Assembly (NCBI GenBank): GCA_937898205.1
Contig: CALEJC010000026.1
Location: 1 to 13,865, forward strand
Direction: 5' to 3'
Length of the DNA: 13,865 nt
Source: an uncultured Bacteroidales bacterium
GTDB taxonomy: Bacteria > Bacteroidota > Bacteroidia > Bacteroidales > UBA932
Part shown: piece by piece, positions 1 to 5,925 of the stretch
Layout: every line of letters starts with the position of its first letter
How positions within the stretch are numbered: position 1 is the first letter of the stretch
Notes under the pieces: generated by a model
Told to the model about the DNA's origin: nothing
Seen by the model: the letters and a program-made list of their open reading frames with translations, nothing else
Database searches by the model: none
Position numbers and translations under genes: made by a program

Positions 1-494
1 GCTTCCTGACTCCCCAACAGGGGGAAATCCGGATTGACGGGGTGCCGTTGACCTCCGAGGTGCAGCCCGCCAGGCTTCGGAAGACCGGATATGTGCAACA
101 GGATGTGTTCATCTTCCAGGGTTCGCTGGCCGAAAACATCGCTTTGGGTGAGAAAGAAATCAATCGGGAGCGGATACAGACACTGTTGGAACAAGTTCGT
201 CTTGATGATTGGGTGCAAAATCTTCCCAACGGGGTGGATACCGAAATGGGCGAAGCCGGAAGTACCCTTTCCGGAGGACAGAAACAACGGGTTGGCATAG
301 CCAGAGCCCTTTATAAGGGGGCAGATATCCTCTTTTTCGATGAGGCTACATCGGCGCTGGATAGTGCCACAGAGGGGGAAATCAACGAATCCATACTCGA
401 ACTCTCGCGCAGCAGAAGGGATCTGACCATAATTGCGATAGCGCACAGGGAGTCTTCACTCGCATTCTGCGACAGGATTATAGAAATTTTATAA
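1..494 (+). CDS. ABC exporter, C-terminal ATPase portion (partial)
   Basis: This is the 3' end of an ATP-binding cassette exporter. The frame is already open at base 3, so the gene begins before the window, and about 163 residues are visible. In order one sees the Q-loop segment (VQQDVFIFQGSLAENI), the ABC signature LSGGQKQR at about bases 267-290, Walker B with catalytic Glu (ILFFDEATSALD, about 325-362), and the H-loop His (IAIAHRESS). The protein ends right after the nucleotide-binding domain, as in half-transporters of the MsbA, PglK or peptide-exporter type with an N-terminal membrane domain. The Walker A motif, the membrane domain and any N-terminal C39 peptidase domain lie upstream, so the substrate cannot be read here. 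A small peptide gene with its own promoter follows 66 bases downstream, which makes peptide export one possibility. Glycolipid export is equally possible. The family call is secure; the substrate is unknown. Confidence 0.93.
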   Translation, partial: FLTPQQGEIRIDGVPLTSEVQPARLRKTGYVQQDVFIFQGSLAENIALGEKEINRERIQTLLEQVRLDDWVQNLPNGVDTEMGEAGSTLSGGQKQRVGIARALYKGADILFFDEATSALDSATEGEINESILELSRSRRDLTIIAIAHRESSLAFCDRIIEIL

Positions 495-503
495 CACACG
501 CAC

Positions 504-532
504 TTGTTTTGTCTGGAAAATGTTTATATTTG
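504..532 (+). promoter_or_regulatory. Bacteroidota-type promoter for the small peptide gene
   Basis: TTG at 504-506, an 18-base gap and TATATTTG at 525-532 match the -33/-7 promoter form of Bacteroidota (TTTG, about 19 bases, TAnnTTTG). Transcription would start near 539, about 20 bases before the ATG at 561. The peptide gene can therefore be transcribed separately from the ABC gene. This is pattern matching only. Confidence 0.6.
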
Positions 533-560
533 CATCAATATAATTTTATAGGATATTGAT

Positions 561-692
561 ATGAATAAAAATTTTGATGAAATATATGTGTCTCCTGTAG
601 TGGAGGTGCTGGAACTTGTGACAGAATCGGGCTTTTGTGCCAGTGAAGGCGGTGGAACTATCCCCTCTATGAATGAAAATTCCTGGGACTAA
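561..692 (+). CDS. 43-residue peptide with Cys, triple-Gly and Trp-Asp end
   Basis: A short ORF of 43 codons starts at ATG 561 and stops at TAA 690-692. The N-terminal half is acidic and aliphatic (MNKNFDEIYVSPVVEVLELV). Residues 21-32 contain SGFCASEGGG, with the only Cys at 26, and the tail TIPSMNENSWD is polar and ends in Trp-Asp. There is no signal peptide or membrane segment. From general knowledge, short Bacteroidota ORFs with a charged leader, a Gly/Cys segment and an acidic Trp-containing tail are common and mostly uncharacterised. The ABC exporter just upstream raises the idea of an exported or processed peptide, with the Gly run as a possible cleavage point; this is inference. No modification enzyme is visible. 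Support for its being a gene: its own promoter 28 bases upstream and a downstream ORF with a strong ribosome binding site 17 bases later. Confidence 0.62.
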   Translation: MNKNFDEIYVSPVVEVLELVTESGFCASEGGGTIPSMNENSWD

Positions 693-697
693 ACTGT

Positions 698-704
698 GGA
701 GGTG
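698..704 (+). promoter_or_regulatory. Strong Shine-Dalgarno site for the lipoprotein ORF
   Basis: GGAGGTG lies five bases before the ATG at 710. A full anti-16S match is unusual here, because most starts in this window have none, as is usual in Bacteroidota. It argues that the ORF at 710 is or was a translated gene. Confidence 0.55.
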
Positions 705-854
705 AAGTTATGAACAGATCAGTAAATCTAATAGTGCTCTCTTTTATCCTCTCATCTGTCCTCTCTTGTGCAGGTATAGAGGAGACTTCTCAGAGTGAAT
801 TGGGGCTCTCTCCAGTGGAGATAGAGGTGAAAATTTCTTCAGATAAACAGACAA

Positions 855-913
855 AACTAATATTTTTAGTTATTAAACTATGTAAAATAGTTGCACGCAA
901 GGATTTTTTAGTT
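855..913 (+). promoter_or_regulatory. Phased operator array, probable BlaI binding sites
   Basis: Two perfect dyads of the same design lie here: AACTAA-N5-TTAGTT (855-871) and AACTAT-N5-ATAGTT (876-892). A third half-site, TTAGTT (908-913), follows. The right half-sites start at 866, 887 and 908, exactly 21 bases apart, about two helical turns, so repressor dimers would sit on one face of the DNA. The second dyad overlaps the -33 element and the third half-site touches the -7 box. BlaI/MecI repressors are known to bind dyads with an ACTA/TAGT core near their own promoter, and the next gene encodes one. The repeats are read directly; assignment to BlaI is inference. Confidence 0.6.
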
Positions 914-920
914 ATCTTTG
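891..920 (+). promoter_or_regulatory. Promoter of the blaI-blaR1 operon
   Basis: TTG at 891-893, 19 bases, then TATCTTTG at 913-920 fits the Bacteroidota promoter consensus very well. The start of transcription would be near 927, giving a leader of about 14 bases before the blaI ATG at 941. It is interleaved with the operator repeats, as expected for a repressor-controlled promoter. Confidence 0.7.
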
Positions 921-940
921 CGATGTAAAGTAGTAATCAT

Positions 941-1306
941 ATGAAGAAACTGACAAGAAAAGAGGAAGAGATCATGAGACTCTTTTGGGACAAGGGAGCG
1001 ATGTTTGTGCGTGAGCTTCAGGCACTTTATGCAGACCCGAAGCCTCATTTCAATACACTCTCGACCATGGTGCGCACTCTTGAGAGCAACGGGTTTGTGG
1101 CCCACACGGCCTATGGCAATTCCTATCAATACTACCCGATTGTCTCGCAGGAGGATTATAAGAAGTCTACCTTGAGCGGCATTATCAGCAATTATTTCGG
1201 TAATTCCTATCTCAGTGCCGTCTCTACTTTGGTTAAAGAGGAGAAGATTTCCGTCGAGGAGCTAAAAGAATTGATTGAACAGATTGAAAACGGTAAGGAA
1301 TTATGA
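941..1306 (+). CDS. blaI: BlaI/MecI/CopY-family repressor
   Basis: The 121-residue protein has the length and layout of the BlaI/MecI family. A winged-helix DNA-binding domain spans about residues 3-75, opening with the typical LTRKEEEIMRLFW and including a recognition-helix region around HFNTLSTMVRTLESNGFV. A C-terminal helical dimerisation segment ends in EELKELIEQIENG. Family members repress their own operon and are inactivated by proteolysis once the membrane partner BlaR1/MecR1 senses a signal. The gene overlaps blaR1 by four bases (ATGA, 1303-1306), so translation is probably coupled. Phased dyads upstream suggest self-repression. In Bacteroidota such pairs are widespread and usually not tied to a beta-lactamase; none is seen here, so the inducing signal is unknown. 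The symbol denotes the family, not proven beta-lactam response. Confidence 0.93.
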   Translation: MKKLTRKEEEIMRLFWDKGAMFVRELQALYADPKPHFNTLSTMVRTLESNGFVAHTAYGNSYQYYPIVSQEDYKKSTLSGIISNYFGNSYLSAVSTLVKEEKISVEELKELIEQIENGKEL

Positions 1307-2790
1307 CAGCGATACTTATATATTTAGGGAAGTCCGCAGTTGCACTGGCGGTCTTCTATATGTTCTATCGTCTGCTGCTGAGCAAGGAGACGTTTCATCG
1401 CATCAACCGCATCGTCCTTTTGGGCACAGCTGCGCTGTCCTTTGTGCTGCCGCTATGTGTGATAACGATCCGCGAAGTGGTGGTGCTTCCGTCTTCCGGG
1501 CAGGCCGCTGCTGAGTCCGTGGCGAGTGGCGCAGCCGTTGAGCAGATTGCTGTCGCTGAGCCGTGGTGGGTGGTTGCCTTGTGTGCTGTCTGCGCTGTGG
1601 GTGCGCTGGCTTCGTTGGGGTTTACCCTATTTTCAATCATTCGCGTGAAGCAGATTATCGCCCGAGGCGAATGTATCCTGCAGAAGGACGGGGTAAAGCT
1701 GGTGCTGATCGAGGAGCAGGTGGCGCCGTTCAGCTGGATGAAGCATATTGTGCTGTCGCGCGCTGATTATGAGGCGGGTGCAGAGCAGATTCTGGTGCAC
1801 GAGCGTGCGCACATTGCCTACGGACATTCGATCGATCTGCTGTTTGTGGATCTTGTGACTGCGCTACAGTGGTTTAACCCGGCGATCTGGATGCTTAGGA
1901 GTGACCTTCGTGCGTTGCACGAGTTTGAGGCTGATGATGCTGTGCTCAGAAGTGGTGCAGATGTAAAGGAATATCAATACCTATTAATAAAGAAAGCTGT
2001 CGGCAAGAGCGGCTACTCAGTTGCCAACAGCTTTAATCACAGTACACTTAAATCCCGTATTACTATGATGTCAAACAAAAAATCATCTCGTATGGGTGCC
2101 TGGAAGGCTCTCTACGTGCTCCCACTTGTGGGCGTCTCTCTGGTTGCAACAGCCGAGACAAAGGTAGATTACCGTTATGAAGAGCAGCCTGTTGCTGCCG
2201 TGCAGGACACCATCAAGGTAAACACCGTTATGACTCCTTTCCCAGTCAAAGGTAACGTAAAAATTGGAGATCTCCTAGAAGGAAATCCACTTTTTGTTAT
2301 AGACGGAAAAGTTGCGGATGCGGATTTTGATCTTAAAAAGATTGATCCTAAAACAATTGAGTCAATGGAAGTGCTCAAGGACGAGACTGCTGTAGAGAAG
2401 TATGGCGAGGCTGCAAAGAACGGGGTTATCGTCATCAATCTCAAGAAGCAGGAGCCGCAGGAAGAGGAAGTGATTTCTTTCCAGTTTGCAGGGGAGAAGC
2501 CGAGCTTCAACGGAGGCGATGTCAATGATTTTAACAAATGGGTCGCTCAGAACATGCGATATCCGGAAGAAGCGATTAAGAAGAAAATCTCCGGCCGCGT
2601 GATGGTATCATTTGTTGTGGGAAGTGACGGAGTGGTTAAAGATGTTAAAGTGCTTCGTGGTGTAGATCCGCTTTTGGATGCCGAGGCTGTCCGCGTAGTG
2701 AGCAGCTCACCAAAATGGACTCCTGCCACTAAAGACGGCGAGCCTGTCGCCATCAACTACACCTTCCCTGTGATTTTTGCCACAAGATAA
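1303..2790 (+). CDS. blaR1: BlaR1-type M56 sensor metallopeptidase with plug-like and TonB C-terminal domains
   Basis: The 495-residue membrane protein is the partner of the upstream repressor. Hydrophobic helices lie near residues 5-25, 37-60, 87-112 and 268-285. Between the third and fourth is a cytoplasmic M56 zinc-protease domain with HERAH at 166-170 (zinc His166/His170, catalytic Glu167) and EFEAD at 207-211 (third ligand probably Glu207). After the last helix there is no penicillin-binding sensor domain. Instead there is a segment resembling part of a TonB-receptor plug (PLFVIDGK near 329 through VIVINLKK at 375-382). A TonB-type C-terminal domain follows (about 410-495: RYPEEA, GRVMVSFVVGSDGVV, Trp near 470). 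Such TonB-ended M56 proteins are known in Bacteroidota. The outer part probably detects an envelope ligand or contacts an outer-membrane receptor, and the protease relieves repression by BlaI. The ligand is unknown. Confidence 0.92.
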   Translation: MTAILIYLGKSAVALAVFYMFYRLLLSKETFHRINRIVLLGTAALSFVLPLCVITIREVVVLPSSGQAAAESVASGAAVEQIAVAEPWWVVALCAVCAVGALASLGFTLFSIIRVKQIIARGECILQKDGVKLVLIEEQVAPFSWMKHIVLSRADYEAGAEQILVHERAHIAYGHSIDLLFVDLVTALQWFNPAIWMLRSDLRALHEFEADDAVLRSGADVKEYQYLLIKKAVGKSGYSVANSFNHSTLKSRITMMSNKKSSRMGAWKALYVLPLVGVSLVATAETKVDYRYEEQPVAAVQDTIKVNTVMTPFPVKGNVKIGDLLEGNPLFVIDGKVADADFDLKKIDPKTIESMEVLKDETAVEKYGEAAKNGVIVINLKKQEPQEEEVISFQFAGEKPSFNGGDVNDFNKWVAQNMRYPEEAIKKKISGRVMVSFVVGSDGVVKDVKVLRGVDPLLDAEAVRVVSSSPKWTPATKDGEPVAINYTFPVIFATR

Positions 2791-2797
2791 ATCTAAT

Positions 2798-2828
2798 ATT
2801 ACTCGCGGTCAGATCGGCCGCGAGTAAT
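2798..2828 (+). terminator. Perfect 11-bp hairpin after blaR1
   Basis: ATTACTCGCGG (2798-2808) and CCGCGAGTAAT (2818-2828) are perfect inverted repeats with a nine-base loop, seven bases after the blaR1 stop and 11 bases before the next ATG. The position suggests a transcription end. No T-run follows on the plus strand, so an mRNA-stabilising or attenuating hairpin is also possible. Confidence 0.5.
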
Positions 2829-2839
2829 GCTTATGTATT

Positions 2840-3838
2840 ATGAAAAAAGTATTGCTTATGTTGTTGCCGATAGTGGCAATGGCTTGTATTTCGTGTGCCG
2901 AAGAGTCGCCAATAGAGCTCCAAGGCAAGAGAATAGCGTCAGTAGATTTTCAGCCGTCGCTGCCTTCCATGAGGGTAGCCGATGAACTGCTGATTGTGGC
3001 CAACGGTAGAAGCGCAGACAAACTGTAGATATATGACAAGGGGACAATGGAGTTAAAAGGCAGGATTACCATGGCAGATCGTCCGGATTATGACAGGGCT
3101 ATGCTCTTTCCTATTGAAGGTGAAATGTATGTCTGTGGGTTCTTCTTTCCGTTTTTTGGCGATGTCTATGGCCTGAAAAGGGATCTGAGTTATGATAAGA
3201 TAAAGGTAGGCGATTACTACGCCGACATCTCAAGCATCAGCTATGGAATGGTTTCTATTGCAGGAATGAATGAAGATGGTATAGTGTTTTGTGGTAAGGA
3301 TAAGCCAAATGACAGGTCTTCTACCGGCTATTGTATCTGGAACTATGGTCCGGAAAAGACAGAGCTTCTGTATGATGTGACAGATGGTTTAAATAGCGGA
3401 GTCTTTGCCTCATCGGCGGGAATTATGTCTATGAATGAGGATGTGCTTGTGTTTGGTTATAAATACCGCGACTGGATATCAATTATTGATAGGAAGACAG
3501 GAGAGCACACTTCTATTAAGAGAGATTCTCCCGGATTTTCTATTGCCGATGAAGCAGACTATTCTGATAAAAATCCAATGTATTTCAATGCCGGTCTTGG
3601 CGTCGGCGAGAAAATATGGATACACAATATGGAAGGGTATATCCCACGTGATCCTAAATCACAACTGGCCGATTATACTAGGGTAGAATGTTACAGCACA
3701 AAGGGAGAGTTGCTGAATATCTTTCATCTAGATCATTACGGAGCCTTCGCGATTGATGAGGCGGCACAAAAAATCTTCCTCATCAGCTATGAGGAAGATC
3801 CATGTATTTACGTTTATTCTATTCCTCAATTTCTCTGA
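2840..3838 (+). pseudogene. 6-bladed beta-propeller lipoprotein broken by an in-frame TAG
   Basis: One reading frame runs from ATG 2840 to TGA 3836-3838 and is interrupted only by TAG at 3026-3028 (codon 63 of 333). The first part has a lipoprotein signal (KKVLLMLLPIVAMAC, Cys16 or Cys19 as lipid site) and a first propeller strand (ADELLIVANG). Directly after the stop comes IYDKGTMELKGRI, a natural continuation of the same strand-turn motif. The rest shows repeated propeller-like units (VFGYKYRDWISIIDRKTGE; IYVYSIPQFL at the end). This resembles the BF3164/TolB-like propeller lipoproteins common in Bacteroidota, of unknown function. A single base change, for example from a Tyr, Gln or Trp codon, explains the stop. 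Restart at ATG 3047 would give a protein without its export signal. Its 3' end overlaps the convergent gene by 20 bases. Sequencing error and stop readthrough remain alternatives. Confidence 0.8.
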
Positions 3839-4415
3839 TTATGTCATTGAGGTTGCGGAATTTCCGGGCTTCGACGTAGATCGCTGCAGCAATAAAGAGG
3901 GCGCAGAACATAAGGTAGAGAACAATATATACCTTATCTATGTTTTCCACAAAGCTATGATAAACCCTCATATACTCGTGGAAGAAAGATATGATGTATA
4001 CGACAGCTATAGGCGTACAAATGATATTTGAAATAATCTGACCCCTCTTTATTTTTTTGACTTCCTGAGCCAATGTTTTCAGGTCTCCGCTGAAGTTTAG
4101 CTTCCGACCCTGGTAAAGCTTTTTGCCCAGAATATATAAGGTAGCAGCAGGAAAGATTGTTGCGGTCATGATGGTAAGCCATCCATTCATCTTGGATTGT
4201 ATAGTGAAGATGATAAGCAAAGGTACGCTGATGAGCAGAATTATCGCTTGCAACCATGTTTCCTTCATGTCGTATGAGCGCATTCTGCGTCTGATGGAAG
4301 CGCGCAAATGTCTCTCGTTTATGATATTCTGCTTCTCTACCTTTTCGCTGAGGATGCGGAACTGCTCGCGCATCTGCTTGAGTTCCTGAGAAAGTTCAAA
4401 ATTATCTATTTCCAT
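3819..4415 (-). CDS. Four-helix membrane protein, putative anti-sigma partner
   Basis: The 198-residue protein starts with about 50 charged, coiled-coil-prone residues (SQELKQMREQFRILSEKVEKQ). Four predicted membrane helices follow: about residues 54-73 (WLQAIILLISVPLLIIFTI), 78-97, 130-150 and 163-185. The C-terminus is short, basic then acidic. It lies 20 bases downstream of an ECF sigma gene on the same strand, the usual arrangement for a membrane anti-sigma factor. A cytoplasmic N-terminal arm that could hold the sigma factor is visible. The zinc-binding HxxxCxxC motif of ZAS anti-sigma factors is absent, so the role is inferred from position and topology only. The 3' end overlaps the convergent lipoprotein gene by 20 bases. 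I do not recognise a named family. Confidence 0.75.
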   Translation of the reverse strand: MEIDNFELSQELKQMREQFRILSEKVEKQNIINERHLRASIRRRMRSYDMKETWLQAIILLISVPLLIIFTIQSKMNGWLTIMTATIFPAATLYILGKKLYQGRKLNFSGDLKTLAQEVKKIKRGQIISNIICTPIAVVYIISFFHEYMRVYHSFVENIDKVYIVLYLMFCALFIAAAIYVEARKFRNLNDIIREIEE

Positions 4416-4435
4416 TGTTTGCTGTTTTAAAGGTT

Positions 4436-4915
4436 TTACATTGACTTGAGTTTCTCTCTGATTCGGACAAGCTTGACGCCCACATTCTTGGCACTGATGC
4501 CTAGGATGGCTCCAATTTCATCATAACTCAGATTTTCCAGCCACATCAGTATGATGCTTCGGTCTATATAACCGAGCTTATTGATGCGGTCGTAGAGTTG
4601 GCGTATCTGCATCGAGTCTTCATCTATATCCTCAAAGAGGTTGATTTCTACGTCAATAGGGATGCAATCCATGCCGCGGCGTTTCTTCTTCTTCTTGGAG
4701 TAGTTGATGCAGGTGTTGAGACTCACTCTCCATACCCAGGTGCTTATGTACTTATCCCCCTCGAAATTCTGCAGACCCTTCCATAGGTTGATAAGTATCT
4801 CCTGAAACAGATCGTTCACCTCTTCAGTGTCCTTGGAAAACATATAGCACACCGTGTAGATGCGTCTCTTGTTTTCCAAGACGATTTGCGCAAAATCTTT
4901 TTCTCTGTTGTCCAT
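4436..4915 (-). CDS. ECF-type RNA polymerase sigma factor
   Basis: From ATG 4915 the protein is 159 residues, normal for an ECF sigma factor. Region 2 is clear (KRRIYTVCYMFSKDTEEVNDLFQEILINLWKGL, with the conserved DLFQE core, then WVWRVSLNTCIN). A Lys-rich linker (KKKKKRR) follows, then region 4 with its helix-turn-helix (LSYDEIGAILGISAKNVGVKLVRIREKL). It recruits RNA polymerase to a small regulon. The open frame extends 14 codons further to ATG 4957, but those residues (MLFNGQKQ...) do not fit the family, while MDNREKDFAQIVLEN from 4915 does. The membrane protein downstream is probably its regulator, and no nutrient-uptake operon of the SusCD type is in the window. I found no clear TAnnTTTG promoter upstream, so autoregulation through its own promoter type is possible. 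Confidence 0.92.
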   Translation of the reverse strand: MDNREKDFAQIVLENKRRIYTVCYMFSKDTEEVNDLFQEILINLWKGLQNFEGDKYISTWVWRVSLNTCINYSKKKKKRRGMDCIPIDVEINLFEDIDEDSMQIRQLYDRINKLGYIDRSIILMWLENLSYDEIGAILGISAKNVGVKLVRIREKLKSM

Positions 4916-5006
4916 AACTTGTCTTGTCGAGATTTGTTTCTGCCCATTAAACAACAAAAACCGATTAAAACTACAAAAAAGCGTAAAAAATTACTAAATT
5001 TCAGTC

Positions 5007-5334
5007 ATGATATTAACCTATGTCTTGGCCGCAATCTTTGTTTTCCTTGCCGTGCTTTTGCTGCTTGGCAAGGGAGATATGCTCATCGCCTGACATTCGC
5101 CGCTTGCGGCTGCTGGTGGCTCTTGTGCTGATTATTGTCTCTGTCGGGATGGTGCTGCTGGTTTTGTGGCCGGAAAGGTTCGCAACACTTGGGCTAAGAA
5201 AAAGGGCAGATAGCTGCGTGATAGAATTTTGTGCTGCGGTGTTTTGTAATAGGCTGATTGTCATCCTGTTGCGCGGGTGGTGTGATAGGTTATATCGGCG
5301 CGTTGATGGAGCGTTTTGGGAGGACTGTAGCTAA
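5007..5334 (+). pseudogene. DUF3784-like small membrane protein, deleted and frameshifted
   Basis: From ATG 5007 the frame encodes a hydrophobic start ending LLLLGKGDMLIA and then stops at TGA 5091-5093. One base later, in another frame (from 5092), DIRRLRLLVALVLIIVSVGM begins, a second membrane helix. From memory of the DUF3784 family (two or three helices with a GKG-x-LIAGYNT motif, a short charged loop, then a helix), the segment after LIA that should read roughly GYNT...EEK...Y is missing. An internal deletion of non-multiple-of-three size best explains this. The ORF starting at 5020 is an artefact that joins out-of-frame DNA to the second half. Beyond about 5200 neither frame looks coherent; a third frame reads VIGYIGALMERFGRTVANFVL near 5275-5340, possibly another remnant. 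Function of the family is unknown. Confidence 0.62.
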
Positions 5335-5359
5335 CTTTGTCCTATAAATCACAACGACT

Positions 5360-5902
5360 ATGGACATTAAGAATTTAAACATTTTCAGAGGACGATTGGT
5401 CAATCTGAAGCTTTTTGGAAAGCTACGAGTGGGTCTTTATAAAGAGGTTTCAGTGCAGGAACTTCTTGGTTTTGTTGCAGAGTTCCGCGAATTCTGCGCG
5501 CAGAAGAGGAAGGAAGGCCCGGCTTCTGACACCGGCAGTGAACAGATTGTGCCGCCGATTGACAATTTCAGGATTCTTCAGAGACTTTGCGAGCAGTATT
5601 ATGTCTATGAGGACACTGATAGGTTTCAGCAAAAAGTTCTGCGCGAGGTCAAAGAGATAATAGAGGAAATCCGCACGGATGCCAAGGTGCAGAAGGAGTT
5701 TGAAGCCTGGCTGGATAAAACCCAGGACGGAGTGGTGAGCAAGCTTCGCAAAGAGCATCCCGAGCTCAAGGAGCAGGATATTAAGCTTTTTTGTTACCTT
5801 AAGGCGGGATTTACTCCGACAATGATCTCGGTCTTCCTCTCTAAGGACAAAAGCGTGGTCTACAACCGAGTCTCCCGCCTCAAGGCAAAACTTGGAATTT
5901 AA
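5360..5902 (+). CDS. Helix-turn-helix regulator lacking the usual sensor half
   Basis: This 180-residue soluble protein ends with a LuxR-like helix-turn-helix: PELKEQDIKLFCYLKAGFTP at about 134-153, then a turn and a recognition helix (KDKSVVYNRVSRLKAKLG, 162-179). The preceding region (about 67-133: NFRILQRLCEQYYVYEDT, a long charged helix, then VVSKLRKEHP) is the connector I associate with Bacteroidota regulators that carry N-terminal TPR repeats, one membrane helix and this C-terminal block. Here the TPRs and membrane helix are absent. The first 66 residues are short, basic and unlike a sensor, with a low-complexity EGPASDTGSEQ linker. It may be a constitutively active or truncated relative. 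It sits after a decayed gene and 23 bases before the transposase gene, so its N-terminus could result from rearrangement. The target genes are unknown. Confidence 0.72.
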   Translation: MDIKNLNIFRGRLVNLKLFGKLRVGLYKEVSVQELLGFVAEFREFCAQKRKEGPASDTGSEQIVPPIDNFRILQRLCEQYYVYEDTDRFQQKVLREVKEIIEEIRTDAKVQKEFEAWLDKTQDGVVSKLRKEHPELKEQDIKLFCYLKAGFTPTMISVFLSKDKSVVYNRVSRLKAKLGI

Positions 5903-5925
5903 ATAATTTGTAAAAACTTATAACT

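Larger units (their letters stand above)
710..928 (+). pseudogene. Small lipoprotein, probably 3'-truncated
   Basis: The first 30 residues form a lipoprotein signal peptide: MNR, a hydrophobic core (LIVLSFILSS) and a lipobox-like VLSC with Cys20 as the lipidated residue, followed by an acidic stretch (IEETSQSELG). The start is fixed by a strong Shine-Dalgarno site. From about codon 46 onward (base 845) the composition changes. The last 24 or so residues (KLIFLVIKLC and after) are encoded by AT-rich DNA that also forms the operators and promoter of the downstream blaI gene; the stop at 926-928 lies eight bases past the -7 box. The simplest reading is that the gene lost its 3' part and now ends by chance inside the next control region. 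A genuine 72-residue lipoprotein cannot be excluded. I do not recognise the family. Confidence 0.45.

Noticed and set aside
941..2790. A beta-lactam resistance locus
   Set aside because: No beta-lactamase or penicillin-binding gene is present and the sensor lacks a penicillin-binding domain.
3026..3028. TAG as pyrrolysine or programmed readthrough
   Set aside because: No supporting context such as a downstream structure or related enzymes; a simple nonsense change or read error is more likely.
4916..4957. Longer sigma factor start at ATG 4957
   Set aside because: The 14 extra residues do not resemble ECF sigma N-termini, whereas the protein from ATG 4915 begins normally.
5020..5334. A 104-codon plus-strand ORF as a real gene
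   Set aside because: Its first 24 codons are an out-of-frame reading of the DUF3784-like N-terminus; only the later part is a true remnant.
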